64,000 nt of DNA from Saccharopolyspora rhizosphaerae (GCF_003931915.1 NZ_RSAA01000001.1:186001-250000); one strand, 5' to 3'; shown: positions 27,270 through 38,847, counted from the stretch's first letter. Program-made: numbers and translations. Notes: generated by a model not told the origin, from the sequence alone.

Positions 27270-28403
27270 ATGAGCGACTGGTCGGCGGGCGGACCGCCGA
27301 GGCGAAGGCAGCAACACGGCGGCCAGCGGTACGACTACTACCGGGGCGCCCAACCCCCGCAGGGGCGACGCCCCGCGCCGCCGCCACCACCCCCACCGGG
27401 ACGCCCGCCGGGCGAGCGCGGCCACCCACCGCCGCCGCCGCGGCGACGCCGCCCCCGCTGGGGCAAGCGCATCGGCATCGCGCTGCTGGTGGTCGCGGCA
27501 CTGCTGGCCGGGCTGGTGTTCTACTTCGACAGCATGCTGCAGCGCACCGCCGCCCTGGACTTCGCAGGCCAGGCCGGTGACTCGGCGGGCACCAACTGGC
27601 TGCTGGTGGGCTCGGACTCCCGCGAAGGGCTCGACGACGCCCAGCGCGAAGAGCTCTCCGCCGGTGATGCCGGTGGGCGCCGCACCGACTCGATGATGCT
27701 GGTGCACATCCCCGCCGGCGGCGGACAACCGGCGCTGATCAGCCTGCCGCGCGACTCCTACGTGGCCATCCCCGGGCACGGCAAGACCAAGCTGAACTCG
27801 GCGTTCGCCTTCGGCGGCCCGCAGCTGCTGGCCCAGACCGTGGAGCAGAACACCGGGGTGCACATCGACCACTACGCCGAGATCGGCTTCGGCGGGTTCG
27901 CCGACCTCGTCGACGCCGTGGGCGGGGTCGACATGTGCCTGGACAAGCCCATGGACGACGAGAAGGCCAACGTCCACCTGCCCGCGGGCTGCCAGGAGCT
28001 CGACGGACCGCAGGCCCTCGGGTTCGTGCGTGCCCGCTACTCGCTGGACGGCGGCGACCTCGAACGCGCCCAGAACCAGCGCAAGCTGCTGGGTGCGCTG
28101 GTGGACAAGGGCACCAGCCCGGCGACGCTGATCAACCCGTTCCGGCTGTTCCCGCTGGCTTCCGGGGCTAGCAAGACGTTCCTGGTCAACGACTCCGACC
28201 ACATCTGGCACCTGATGTCGCTGGCGATGGCCATGGGTGATGTCAGCAGCGGTCAGGGCGTGACCACCCAGGCGCCGTTCGGGCGCTTCGGCAAGGACGG
28301 CGACGGAGCCTCGGTCATCGTCTGGGACAAGGAGGAGGCCGCCCAGATGTTCGACGCGATCCGCCAGGACCAGCCGATCCCTCCCGAGCTGCTGGGCCCC
28401 TGA
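27270..28403 (+). CDS. LytR-CpsA-Psr (LCP) family cell-wall ligase
   Basis: This 377-residue protein has a cytosolic Pro/Arg-rich N terminus (1-70), one transmembrane segment (about 73-93) and an extracellular LCP domain. Motifs include LLVGSDSRE, GRRTDSMMLVHI, SLPRDSYV, KLNSAF and FVRARYSLDGGDLERAQNQRK, with the Arg and Asp residues that bind the polyprenyl pyrophosphate. LCP proteins attach wall glycopolymers such as arabinogalactan or teichoic acids to peptidoglycan. ATG at 27270 begins the Pro-rich tail. The gene is monocistronic, with a terminator behind it. Confidence 0.93.
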   Translation: MSDWSAGGPPRRRQQHGGQRYDYYRGAQPPQGRRPAPPPPPPPGRPPGERGHPPPPPRRRRPRWGKRIGIALLVVAALLAGLVFYFDSMLQRTAALDFAGQAGDSAGTNWLLVGSDSREGLDDAQREELSAGDAGGRRTDSMMLVHIPAGGGQPALISLPRDSYVAIPGHGKTKLNSAFAFGGPQLLAQTVEQNTGVHIDHYAEIGFGGFADLVDAVGGVDMCLDKPMDDEKANVHLPAGCQELDGPQALGFVRARYSLDGGDLERAQNQRKLLGALVDKGTSPATLINPFRLFPLASGASKTFLVNDSDHIWHLMSLAMAMGDVSSGQGVTTQAPFGRFGKDGDGASVIVWDKEEAAQMFDAIRQDQPIPPELLGP

Positions 28404-28418
28404 GGCCACGAGGAAGAG

Positions 28419-28448
28419 AAGGGGGCACCCCAGGTGGGGTGCCCCCTT
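28419..28448 (+). terminator. Terminator after the LCP gene
   Basis: A 13-base stem (28419-28431 with 28436-28448) and an AGGT loop are followed by TCCTTCTC. The left side is A/G-rich (GAAGAGAA), so the convergent lysozyme gene also gets a pyrimidine tail. It lies between the two convergent gene ends. Confidence 0.85.
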
Positions 28449-28469
28449 TCCTTCTCGCGTTCGCGGGGG

Positions 28470-29306
28470 TCAGCCGGCGAAGCGGTGCAGCTGGTCCATG
28501 TTGCCGTTGAACACGTCCTGACCACCTGGGAACGGGCCGTTGTCGTTGTGCTGCCAGAACGAGTGGAACCCCCAGCCCGCGGGCAACGCCCCGATCTGCG
28601 GCGCGTAGCGGGCGATCCACAGCGGGTTGTTCGGCGCGAAGTCGGGGTTGCCGCCGGTGCAGCGGTTCCACCACGAGGTCGTGGTGTAGATGACCGGGGG
28701 ACGACCGGTGCGGGCGTGGTAGGTGCCGGAGAAGTCAGCGATCCAGCGCGACATCCCCGCCGGGTCCAGTCCGTAGCAGGTCTCGCCGTAGGGGTTGTGC
28801 TCGATGTCGAGCACCCCGGGCAGCGTGCCCGACCCGGGCGCCCAGCCGCCGCCGTTGTCGACGAAGAAGTGCGCCTGCTCGGCGCCGGGGGAGCGGTCGG
28901 GCAAGGCGAAGTGGTAGGCCCCGCGCACCATGCCCGCCCCCGCCGAACCGCGGTACTGCCCGTCGAAGCTCGAGGAGCGGAACCCGGTGCCTTCGGTGGC
29001 CTTGACGTAGGCGAAGCGCGCGCCGTCGGCGTGGGCCCGGGCCCAGTCGACCCGCGGCTGGTGGCCGCTGACGTCCATGCCGGCCACCGAACCCTTCGGC
29101 AGCGGGACGCCTGAGCGCTGCCCGGTGCGTTCGGCGCTGTAGCCCATCCACGCCCCGTGGGGATCGTGCGGGTCCAAGCGGGGCGCGGCGGCGTGCGCGG
29201 GCGACGCGGCGCTGGCCAGCGCAGCCACGACGGCCAGCGCCACCACCGTGCCGCTGCGGCGTGCCGCTGCCGCGCGGCGCCGAACGCGACCGGGCAGGTT
29301 GAACAT
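28470..29306 (-). CDS. Secreted GH25 lysozyme-type muramidase
   Basis: This 278-residue protein has an Arg-rich signal peptide (FNLPGRVRRRAAA, hydrophobic part about 19-35, AHA cleavage site). The GH25 domain has the catalytic Asp region GMDVSGHQPRVDW, FAYVKATEGT and VLDIEHNP. It cleaves the beta-1,4 bond between MurNAc and GlcNAc. The ATG at 29306 has GAGGAGG six bases upstream; an ATG at 29321 lies on the other side of that site and is less likely. It is convergent with the LCP gene. Confidence 0.93.
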   Translation of the reverse strand: MFNLPGRVRRRAAAARRSGTVVALAVVAALASAASPAHAAAPRLDPHDPHGAWMGYSAERTGQRSGVPLPKGSVAGMDVSGHQPRVDWARAHADGARFAYVKATEGTGFRSSSFDGQYRGSAGAGMVRGAYHFALPDRSPGAEQAHFFVDNGGGWAPGSGTLPGVLDIEHNPYGETCYGLDPAGMSRWIADFSGTYHARTGRPPVIYTTTSWWNRCTGGNPDFAPNNPLWIARYAPQIGALPAGWGFHSFWQHNDNGPFPGGQDVFNGNMDQLHRFAG

Positions 29307-29576
29307 GGCAGGCCTCCTCACTGGACACCGCGCAACCCGGTGGTGGGCGGGCGGTGCGAGAGCCGGACAGGACGGGGTGAAAGATTTTCGGGAAGCTGAT
29401 CTTGCGCGCGCGGACCGAGGGTAACCCGGGCTGTGCGGGCCCGCCGGTTATCGACGCGCGAGTGTTTCGCATTTGACCCGTTCCGCGGCAGCACTTCCGT
29501 CGTCCACTGTGTGTCCACTGTGGCCTGTGTCATCGTGGAGTGGAGATTCCGCCCCGGCTGGGGTAGCCCTGTGGGC

Positions 29577-31340
29577 ATGGCACAGCGACACAGCGGCCGG
29601 GGCGGTCCCCGGCGCAGCGGCCCCCGCACCAGCGGCACCCCCCAGCCCCGCGACCCCGCCGCCGAACGCGGCGACGCCGCACGGCTGCGGCAGGAACTGC
29701 GCGGCATGCACGGCTCCGGCTACGGCCGCTACAAGTCGCTGACCGGCGCCTGGCGCTTCGACGAGTTCACCCTGCAGGTCCAGCGCGTCCAACCCGACCC
29801 CTACGCCCCGGCCAGCCGCGTGCAGGTCACCGTCGACCCTGAAGTGGCCGACCTGCCCCCCGACCTGCACAGCAGCACGGTGCGTTCCCGCGCCCTGGCC
29901 GGCTACCTCGTGCGCGCCCTGCACCGCGAGCTGTCCGGAAGCCGGCTGCGCGTCGACGCCGGCGGCCAGCAGGTCCTCGACCGCAGCTCCTGCCAGATCC
30001 GCCCCGATGGCGCGGTGCAAGTGCGGATGGGCATCGACCTGCCCGCCCGCGGTCGCAGCATCGACGGCCACGGCGCCGCGCACACCCTGTGCGAGGAACT
30101 GCCCGAGGTCGTCGACGCCGCCCTGCGCTGGGCCGTGGCCGACCAGCGGGCCGCCCGCGAGTTCGTCGACTCCCTCGAGGACACCGACGCCCTGCGCGCC
30201 GCCCTGCCTGAACGCGGGCTGGTCGCCTTCGTCGCCGACGGGGCGATCCTGCCGCGCCGCAGCGGCATCGACGAACGTCCCCTGCGCGAGGCGGTGCCGT
30301 TCTCCTCACCAGAGTCGATGCGGGTGCGCATCAAGCTGCCCAACCGCGGCGAGATCACCGGCATGGGCGTGCCCGAAGGCATCACGCTGATCGTCGGCGG
30401 CGGCTTCCACGGCAAGTCCACCCTGCTGCGCGCCCTGGAGCACGGCGTCTACGACCACGTGCCCGGCGACGGCCGCGAACTGGTCGTGGCCCGCACCGAT
30501 GCGGTCAAGGTGCGCGCCGAGGACGGCCGGCGCGTGCACCGGGTGGACGTCAGCCCGTTCGTCTCCCACCTGCCCACCGGCGCCGACACCCGCGACTTCT
30601 CCACCGACAACGCCTCCGGCTCGACCTCGCAGGCGGCCTCGATCACCGAAGCGGTTGAAGCCGGGGCCGGGGTGCTGCTGGTCGACGAGGACACCGCCGC
30701 GACCAACCTGATGATCCGCGACGCCCGCATGCAAGCCCTGGTGGCCAAGGACGCCGAACCCCTGACGCCCTTCGTCGACCTCATCCGGCCCCTGCACACC
30801 ACCCACGGGGTCTCCACCGTGCTGGTCATGGGCGGCTCGGGCGACTACATGGACGTCGCCGACCACGTGCTGATGATGGACGCCTACCGGGCCCGCGACG
30901 TCACCGCCCAGGCCCGCGAACTCGCCGAAGCCCGCCCCACCGGGCGGCACACCGAAGCCGAGGGCTACCCGCCGATGCGCCACCGGGTGGTCGACCCGGC
31001 CTGCATCGGCACCGATCGCCCCAAGATCCGCGCCCGCGGCACCGACGCGCTGAGCCTGGGCGAGTCGACCATCGAGCTGCGCGGCGTGGAGCAGATCGTC
31101 GACTCCTCCCAAGTCACCGGTATCGGGCTCGCCCTGGTCGGCATGGCGCGCCGCGGGCTGCTCGACGGGCGCCGCACCCTGCGCGAAGCGCTGGAGGTCC
31201 TCGGTGCCGACATCGCCGAACGCGGCGTGCACGCGGTGGACGAGAAGTTCGTGGGCGATTTCGCCGTGCCCCGGCCGCTGGAGGTCGCCGCGGCGCTCAA
31301 CCGGCTGCGCGTGCTGCGCATCGGCGACACCCGCACCTGA
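29577..31340 (+). CDS. ABC-class predicted ATPase
   Basis: This 587-residue protein matches the 'predicted ATPase of the ABC class' family. It has a long N-terminal domain (residues 1-270), then the P-loop GGGFHGKST, the Walker B-like region VLLVDEDTAAT and a C-terminal helical part. There is no membrane segment or partner permease. The family is widespread and its function is unknown. ATG at 29577 is chosen; a GTG at 29571 is also possible. The 270 bases upstream hold a short 11-base tandem repeat (GTCCACTGTG at 29512 and 29523). It precedes a phosphoribosyltransferase gene. Confidence 0.85.
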   Translation: MAQRHSGRGGPRRSGPRTSGTPQPRDPAAERGDAARLRQELRGMHGSGYGRYKSLTGAWRFDEFTLQVQRVQPDPYAPASRVQVTVDPEVADLPPDLHSSTVRSRALAGYLVRALHRELSGSRLRVDAGGQQVLDRSSCQIRPDGAVQVRMGIDLPARGRSIDGHGAAHTLCEELPEVVDAALRWAVADQRAAREFVDSLEDTDALRAALPERGLVAFVADGAILPRRSGIDERPLREAVPFSSPESMRVRIKLPNRGEITGMGVPEGITLIVGGGFHGKSTLLRALEHGVYDHVPGDGRELVVARTDAVKVRAEDGRRVHRVDVSPFVSHLPTGADTRDFSTDNASGSTSQAASITEAVEAGAGVLLVDEDTAATNLMIRDARMQALVAKDAEPLTPFVDLIRPLHTTHGVSTVLVMGGSGDYMDVADHVLMMDAYRARDVTAQARELAEARPTGRHTEAEGYPPMRHRVVDPACIGTDRPKIRARGTDALSLGESTIELRGVEQIVDSSQVTGIGLALVGMARRGLLDGRRTLREALEVLGADIAERGVHAVDEKFVGDFAVPRPLEVAAALNRLRVLRIGDTRT

Positions 31341-31408
31341 GCAGGCGTTTGCCCGCGCCGCCCGGCAGGGCACCCTCGGACTGCCCCCGATGTGGTGGGA
31401 GGCCGCTG

Positions 31409-32083
31409 ATGCCTCAGATGCGATCCCGGTTACCCCGCTCGACCGGCTACACCGATCGGACCCACGCCGGTCAGGTGCTGGCCGGGCACCTGCGCGGCCT
31501 GGAGCTGTCGGACCCGGTGGTGTTCGGGCTGGCCCGCGGAGGAGTGCCGGTGGCCGCCGAAGTCGCCCGCGCCCTGGGCGCGCCGCTGCGGGTGTGCGTG
31601 GCCCGCAAGATCGGCGCCCCCGGCCAGCCCGAACTGGCCCTGGGCGCGGTCACCGCCCACGGGCCGCCCAGCTACGACCACGACCTGGTGCGCTCCTTCG
31701 GGCTCAGCACCGAGGACCTCGCGCAGGCCTGCGAGCGGGAACGCGCCGAAGCCGCCCGCCGCGAGGAGCTCTACCACGGCCACCCGGTGCAGCTTCCCGG
31801 CCGCGATGCGGTGCTGGTCGACGACGGGCTGGCCACCGGCGCCACCGCCCGCGCCGCGCTGCGGATGCTCGCCGGAGCAGGACCGCGCCGCCTGGTGCTG
31901 GCCGTGCCGGTGGGCTCACCGGAGTCGGTGCGGGCGCTGCGCTCGGAGGCCGATGCGGTGGTGTGCGTGCTGCAGCCGGTGGGCTTCGCCGCGGTCGGGC
32001 AGTGGTACCGCAACTTCGCCGCCACCACCGACGAGGAGATCAACACGCTGCTCGAAGAGCTCGGCGAGCCCGACCAGAGCTGA
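31409..32083 (+). CDS. Phosphoribosyltransferase-family protein
   Basis: This 224-residue PRT-fold protein has the PRPP-binding loop AVLVDDGLATGATARAAL and an N-terminal LARGGVPVAAEVA segment. It resembles the broad group of PRT domain proteins fused to or near esterases, not a defined purine or pyrimidine enzyme. The ATG at 31409 has GGGAGG six bases upstream. A small GATCACC/GGTGATC stem (32082-32103) starts at its stop codon and may act as a weak terminator. Confidence 0.82.
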   Translation: MPQMRSRLPRSTGYTDRTHAGQVLAGHLRGLELSDPVVFGLARGGVPVAAEVARALGAPLRVCVARKIGAPGQPELALGAVTAHGPPSYDHDLVRSFGLSTEDLAQACERERAEAARREELYHGHPVQLPGRDAVLVDDGLATGATARAALRMLAGAGPRRLVLAVPVGSPESVRALRSEADAVVCVLQPVGFAAVGQWYRNFAATTDEEINTLLEELGEPDQS

Positions 32084-32344
32084 TCACCCCGGGCGCGGTG
32101 ATCGTGGCGGAAGGTGATCTGCGCAGGTGGTGTCCGCTCGCGCCTCCGGTGATCACCGCCGCTGCGCGCCCGCCCGGTGCCGAGCTTGCGCATCGGCCTC
32201 ACCACGATCGCGTGGGACGCGCTAACCTCTCCGCACCTACTCCTGTGCTGCGACAAGCCCGCGATCCGGACAACCCGGGCCGGATCGGTGCGGTGCGTGG
32301 CGGTCGGGGTGGAGTTGGTACTGGATTCGGTTGATTGGTTCGCT

Positions 32345-32752
32345 ATGACTGCCGCTGGACATTCCGATGACTCGTCGACCCAGGCGGGCAAGCACGGGCC
32401 GCCTTCGCGCCGCTCGGGCAGGCGCGGTGAGGACGCCGGAGGCGAGTCGGGCTACTCCTCGGAGGTTGCCCGGCAGGTCGGCGAGGCGACCGTGGCGCTG
32501 GGCGAGCGCCTGCGCGACCCGGGCGTGGCCCACTCGGTCGAGGAGATCGAGAAGGTCATGCGTGGCTTCTCGCTGACCGTGGAGGGCATGTCCGGTGGCC
32601 TGTCCGGGGTCACCGAGTGGTTGCGCGCAGCCGGTCACGTCGGCCCGCTGTCCGGGCACGCCAGCGTCATGTCCGAACGCCTGTCGCACATCGGCAAGGA
32701 ACTCTCCCGGCTGGCCGACGCCATAGAGCAGGCACAACAGCAAGCCAGCTGA
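32345..32752 (+). CDS. Uncharacterised hydrophilic protein
   Basis: This 135-residue protein has a Ser/Gly/Arg-rich disordered N terminus (1-40) and a helical C-terminal half with heptad-like character (VARQVGEATVALGERL, LSHIGKELSRLADAIEQAQQQ). No catalytic motif or membrane segment is visible. The ATG at 32345 has no strong Shine-Dalgarno sequence. It lies 276 bases before the Clp-like ATPase in the same direction and could be an adaptor, but that is speculation. Confidence 0.6.
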   Translation: MTAAGHSDDSSTQAGKHGPPSRRSGRRGEDAGGESGYSSEVARQVGEATVALGERLRDPGVAHSVEEIEKVMRGFSLTVEGMSGGLSGVTEWLRAAGHVGPLSGHASVMSERLSHIGKELSRLADAIEQAQQQAS

Positions 32753-33028
32753 GCACACCGCAACCCCGGGCCGGGCGGGACCGGCCGTCGTGCCACAATG
32801 ATCACGCGCGGCCCAGCCCGGTCCCGGGGTGCCAGATCAGGCCGTGCGCAGGGGTTTTCGCGGACGGCACGGAAGCGTCCGGAGGCATCCCGGAGCGCTG
32901 CGGGGCGCACCGGTCGAGCCACCGGCGCGGCAGGGGGCCGAGGCTGGTCCGCTCGAAGCCCGGGAGACCACCGGCCGTGCCGTGTTCGGCCGGTGCTTGT
33001 CGGCGTGGCGCGTGTGGAGGTGGCCCGG

Positions 33029-35404
33029 TTGGATCGCGGCGGTGCCGAAGACTCTTCCAGCGCCTTCGACTCGCTGTTCCACGACGTGCTGGCCGGCTCG
33101 GGTGATGCCGCCACCCAGTCCTCGGCGTTGTCGACCCTGCTCGACGAGCAAGCCCACGAAGTCGTCTCCAAAGCCGTTCGGGCCACAGTGGAGTGGGGCT
33201 CGCGGGAACTGGACAGCACCCACCTGCTGTGGGCGGTCACCCGCGTGCACGCCACCGCTGAACTGCTGACCTCCTCCGGGGTGCGGGTGGGGGAGCTGGC
33301 CGAAGCGGTGCGCTCAGCGGTCATCGCCGTGCAAGAACCCCTGCTGCAAGGCCAGCCGGTGCTCTCACCCGCAGCCCGGCGCGCCCTGCTGGGCGCCTAC
33401 CGGCAAGCCCTCTCCGAGGGGGCTGATGTCGTCGGCGCCCGGCACGTGGTGCTCGGGCTGGCCGCTGACGCCGACTCGGTGGCCGGGCGGGCGCTGGCGC
33501 GAGCCATCGAGCTCGGCGAAGGCGGCGACGGGCGCGGGGTGCTGAGCCTGACACCCCGGCTCGACGAGTTCGGCATGGACCTCACCGAACTGGCCCGGGC
33601 CGGCAAGCTGGACCCGGTGGTGGGCCGCGACGAGGAGATCGAGCAGGCCATCGAAGTGCTGGGGCGCCGCTCGAAGAACAACCCGGTGTTCATCGGCGAC
33701 CCCGGAGTTGGCAAAACCGCCATCGTGGAAGGCCTGGCGCGGCGCATCGTGGCCGGTGAGGTCCCGTGGTCGCTGGCCGACCTGCGCGTGGTCTCGCTGG
33801 ACTTGGCCGGGATGATCGCCGGAGCCAAGTACCGCGGCGAGTTCGAGTCCCGCTTCCGCGACGTGCTCACCGAGATCCGCACGCACCGCGACAGCGTGCT
33901 GGTGTTCATCGACGAGCTGCACAGCATCGTCGGCGCCGGGGCCGGCGAGGGCTCCATGGACGCCGGCACCATGCTCAAACCCGCCCTCGCCCGCGGCGAC
34001 GTGCGGCTGTTGGGCGCCACCACGGTCGAGGAGTACCGCAAGCACATCGAGAAGGACCCCGCCCTGGAGCGGCGCTTCGCCCCCATCACCGTCGAGGAAC
34101 CCAGCGTCGAGGACACCGTGACCGTGCTGCGCGGCCTGCAGGAGCGCTACCAGCGCCACCACCGCGTGCGCATCGACACCGGCGCGCTGCAGGCCGCCGC
34201 CGAGCTCTCCCAGCGCTACATCACCGACCGGTTCCTGCCCGACAAAGCCGTCGACCTGCTCGACCAGGCCTGCAGCCGGGTGCGGCTGCGCCGCGGCGGC
34301 CAAGTCCGCGCCAACGCGGTGTTCGAACCCACGGTGATGCCCGACGACGTCGCCGACGTCGTCGCCGGCCGCACCGGCATCCCCGTGGCCGACCTCAGCG
34401 CCGAGGACGCCACCCGGCTGCTGGAGCTCGAGGAACAACTGCGCGCCAAGGTCGTGGGCCAGGACGCCGCGGTGGCCGCGGTCGCCGAAGCCGTGCGGCG
34501 AGCCCGAGTGGGCCTGGCCGACCCGGAACGACCCATCGGCAGCTTCCTGTTCCTCGGCCCCACCGGCGTCGGCAAGACCGAACTGGCACGCGCCCTGGCC
34601 CACGCGCTGTTCGGCGACGCCGGCCGGCTGCTGCGCCTGGACATGGGCGAATACCAGGAGAAGCACACCATCTCCCGGCTCATCGGCGCCCCACCCGGCT
34701 ACGTCGGTTACGGCGAAGCCGGCCAGCTCACCGACCGGGTGCGCCGCCAGCCCTACTCGGTGGTGCTGCTCGACGAAGTCGAAAAAGCCCACCCCGACGT
34801 GTTCAACACCCTGCTGCAGGTCCTCGACGCCGGACGCCTGACCGACGCGCAAGGCCGGCTGGTCGACTTCCGCAACGTCGTGATCATCATGACCTCCAAC
34901 CTCGGCGCCGACCGCATCCTCGACGCCGGCGCCGAGACCGGTGATGCCGCGCTGGTCGTGCTCGAGGAGCTGCGGGCCTTCTTCCGGCCGGAGTTCATCA
35001 ACCGCATCGACGACGTGGTCCTGTTCCGGCCACTGGGCCTCGAACACCTGCGCACCATCGGCCGGCTGCTGCTGGAACGCACCCGCACCCAGCTCGAAGA
35101 CAAAGGCATGCGGCTGTCGGTGACCGACGCCGGGCTGGACTGGCTGGTCGAACGCGGCCACCAACCCCAGTTCGGCGCGCGACCGCTGCGTCGGGTGATC
35201 TCACGGGAGCTGGACAACCGCCTGGCCCAGCTCGTGCTCGCCGGCAAGGCCACGGCAGGCGACGAGATCACCGTCGAGGCGATCGGCGACCAGCTGCAGC
35301 TGTCGGTGGGGCAGGTGTGGCGCCCGGTCGCCGGAGGCCGCCACGCCGCCGGCGGCGGCGAGAACTCCCCGCTGCCCGCCCAGAGGTCCAGCGCCTTCGG
35401 ATGA
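33029..35404 (+). CDS. Clp-like double AAA+ ATPase without M-domain or ClpP loop
   Basis: This 791-residue Hsp100-type protein has a Clp N domain (about 10-145), AAA1 (Walker A GDPGVGKT at 223-230, Walker B FIDE) and AAA2 (Walker A GPTGVGKT near 510-517, Walker B LLDEVE, sensor Arg in RPEFINRID). Between the AAA domains there is no long coiled-coil M-domain like that of ClpB and no UVR segment like that of ClpC. After TSNLGAD no IGF/IGL loop for ClpP is seen. It therefore probably unfolds proteins without ClpP. TTG at 33029 is chosen because GGAGG lies 8 bases upstream; GTGs at 33020, 33014 and 33005 are alternatives. Confidence 0.85.
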   Translation: MDRGGAEDSSSAFDSLFHDVLAGSGDAATQSSALSTLLDEQAHEVVSKAVRATVEWGSRELDSTHLLWAVTRVHATAELLTSSGVRVGELAEAVRSAVIAVQEPLLQGQPVLSPAARRALLGAYRQALSEGADVVGARHVVLGLAADADSVAGRALARAIELGEGGDGRGVLSLTPRLDEFGMDLTELARAGKLDPVVGRDEEIEQAIEVLGRRSKNNPVFIGDPGVGKTAIVEGLARRIVAGEVPWSLADLRVVSLDLAGMIAGAKYRGEFESRFRDVLTEIRTHRDSVLVFIDELHSIVGAGAGEGSMDAGTMLKPALARGDVRLLGATTVEEYRKHIEKDPALERRFAPITVEEPSVEDTVTVLRGLQERYQRHHRVRIDTGALQAAAELSQRYITDRFLPDKAVDLLDQACSRVRLRRGGQVRANAVFEPTVMPDDVADVVAGRTGIPVADLSAEDATRLLELEEQLRAKVVGQDAAVAAVAEAVRRARVGLADPERPIGSFLFLGPTGVGKTELARALAHALFGDAGRLLRLDMGEYQEKHTISRLIGAPPGYVGYGEAGQLTDRVRRQPYSVVLLDEVEKAHPDVFNTLLQVLDAGRLTDAQGRLVDFRNVVIIMTSNLGADRILDAGAETGDAALVVLEELRAFFRPEFINRIDDVVLFRPLGLEHLRTIGRLLLERTRTQLEDKGMRLSVTDAGLDWLVERGHQPQFGARPLRRVISRELDNRLAQLVLAGKATAGDEITVEAIGDQLQLSVGQVWRPVAGGRHAAGGGENSPLPAQRSSAFG

Positions 35405-35919
35405 CCCCGGGCACCAGCGGCGGGCGAGCACGCCCGACGCCACCGCAGATGTGGTGAGCTGCACCGTGACCTGGACTTCTCCAGGGGCGATCGGGAGGTG
35501 GTGGTCGCCGCGCACACCCAGTCGGTCGCTCGGGCCGGTCTGGCACGGCAACGTCGGGTCTGCAGTAGGAGTGTCGGCGGGGATCAGCGCGGGATCCAGC
35601 GGGGGACGAGCACGTCGACGAGACCGGCGCCCACCGTTCGGGGGTCTCATCCGCCCGGGGGTCCCGCCACGGGTGAACCGACGACAGCGCGGTCGGCACA
35701 CCACCGCTCCCGGTTCGACACCCACCCCACCCGGGTTCACACGAAAGTGTTGCTGCTTGTTGTGGGATGCCGGGGACTCCTACGGTGGTGAGTGGATTCC
35801 TCGAACGGGCCGTCACCGCACGCTCCCCGTCGCGCCTGCTCACAGGCGCACGACGGAACTTCCAGTCCGCGGGCGGGTTTTCACGGCACCGTCGATACGC
35901 CTACCACGAGGGGGGTAGC
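35405..35919. other. Gene-free 515-base gap
   Basis: Several frames are open, but none has recognisable protein features, codon bias or a ribosome binding site. The gap contains the upstream region of the STAS gene. A clear promoter was not found; GTTGCTGCTTGTTGTGGGAT near 35748-35767 is the only AT-richer stretch. Confidence 0.5.
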
Positions 35920-36387
35920 GTGATCGTCTCCAGGTCCATGCCCACCAGCTCCACGCCCAGCGACACCGCCCCAGGCGGCGGCATCATCGCCCCCCGCACA
36001 CCCACAGACACTCCAGCCGGACCCCGCCGGGCCGGACAAGCGTTGACGGTGCGCGTGCAGTGGCCCGAACCCGGCGTCGTCGTGGTGCGCATCGGCGGTG
36101 AGATCGACACCGCCACCCTCCCCCGCATCACCGAGATCATCCGCCAACGCCTGACCGCCGCGCACCTGCACACCACGATCCTGGACCTCACCGACGTCGG
36201 CTACGCCAACAGCGCCGCCCTGGACCTGCTCATGCTGGCCTACAACGCCGCCGGACGACGCGAAGCGCGACTGCTCGTGGTGCCCGGTACCGGGCAGGTG
36301 CGCCGCCTGCTGGAACTGACCGGTCTGTCCGCGCTGTTCGACCAGGCCTCCGACGTCGAGGAAGCCCTCACCCGCGCCCACCTGTGA
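35920..36387 (+). CDS. STAS-domain anti-sigma factor antagonist-like protein
   Basis: The 155-residue protein has a Pro/Thr-rich N terminus (1-45) and a STAS domain (about 48-150): VVVVRIGGEIDTATLPRI, TTILDLTDVGYANSAALDLLM. The usual phosphorylatable Ser of SpoIIAA (DxSxxxxSxGL) is represented by ANSAAL, so a Ser is present. It may regulate an anti-sigma factor or kinase; no such gene is adjacent. GTG at 35920 has GAGGGGGG at 5 bases. Confidence 0.85.
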   Translation: MIVSRSMPTSSTPSDTAPGGGIIAPRTPTDTPAGPRRAGQALTVRVQWPEPGVVVVRIGGEIDTATLPRITEIIRQRLTAAHLHTTILDLTDVGYANSAALDLLMLAYNAAGRREARLLVVPGTGQVRRLLELTGLSALFDQASDVEEALTRAHL

Positions 36388-36417
36388 ACGACGGTGCCCG
36401 GTGGCAGGATCCCCGGC

Positions 36418-36945
36418 GTGCCCACCTACGTCGCGTTGCTGCGCGCGGTCAACCTCGGACCGCACGCCCGGGTGTCGATGGCCCGGCTGCGGGAACTGAT
36501 CACCGCCCAAGGCTGGGGGCACGCGCGCACCCACCTGGCCAGCGGCAACGCCGTGTTCACCAGTGAGCTCACCGAACCCGCCCCGGTGGCCCGGCGACTG
36601 CGCGACGCCCTCGCCGCCAACGGGCTGGACACCGAGGTCATGGTCCGCACCGGCCACCACTTCGTCCAGCTCGCCGAGGCCGGTCACCCGCTGGCGGTGC
36701 CGGGTGCAGCGCACACCACGCTGCAGGTCGCCTTCCCCCTCACCCCGGTCACCACCGACCAGGTCCAGGCCATGCCGATCCCCGGCGAGGAGTCCGCGGT
36801 CGCCGGCGCGGGCGAGGTGTTCCTGCACTACCCGCACGGGGTGGGCCGCTCGAAGCTGACCACCGCGCACCTGCAACGCCACCTGGGCACCCCGGTGACC
36901 TGCCGCAACTGGAAGACCGTGACCACCCTGGCCGGGTGGTGCTGA
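36418..36945 (+). CDS. DUF1697 family protein
   Basis: This 175-residue protein begins PTYVALLRAVNLGPHARVSMARLRELITAQGW, characteristic of DUF1697, and ends CRNWKTVTTLAG as members do. The function is unknown. GTG at 36418 follows AGGA; earlier in-frame residues would overlap the STAS end. It lies 30 bases after the STAS gene. Confidence 0.85.
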   Translation: MPTYVALLRAVNLGPHARVSMARLRELITAQGWGHARTHLASGNAVFTSELTEPAPVARRLRDALAANGLDTEVMVRTGHHFVQLAEAGHPLAVPGAAHTTLQVAFPLTPVTTDQVQAMPIPGEESAVAGAGEVFLHYPHGVGRSKLTTAHLQRHLGTPVTCRNWKTVTTLAGWC

Positions 36946-37061
36946 AAATTCCCGCGCGCCGGCGGCCGCGGTCCCGGTAACATCCGGCCTTGTCCTGCTG
37001 TCGGCCGCAGAGGTGCCCGTTGCTCATCTGAGGTTCGCGACCACCGCGCGATCACCCCACC

Positions 37062-37193
37062 CCACCACCCCGATGAAGGGCAGTGGTGGGCCTGGTGCGG
37101 TGCGTGGATGCGACCTCGGTGACCGCTAGCCCCGCCGACACGCGTGCGCGGGCAGGACACCCTTCCACCGCGTGGTGCTCGCCCCCTTTTTTT
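37062..37193 (+). promoter_or_regulatory. Leader with two hairpins and a T7 tract before the ABC-F gene
   Basis: CCCACCAC (37062-37069) pairs with GTGGTGGG (37084-37091), with an inner CCC/GGG. An 18-codon frame, ATG at 37074 to TAG at 37130, starts in the loop. Downstream, CACC/GGTG (37166-37177), with weaker outer GGGC/GCCC pairing, is followed by CCCCC and seven T (37187-37193), rare in this GC-rich DNA. This is 41 bases before the ABC-F start and looks like an intrinsic terminator in a leader. No Shine-Dalgarno is seen for the short frame. Confidence 0.55.
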
Positions 37194-37233
37194 CGCGTCC
37201 CCCTGCCGGATCCTTGGCGAAGGCGAGAACACC

Positions 37234-38847
<1,614 letters not shown>

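Noticed and set aside
33020-33022. GTG at 33020 as the Clp-like gene start
   Set aside because: GGAGG overlaps it and cannot serve as its ribosome binding site; TTG at 33029 has correct spacing. It remains an alternative.
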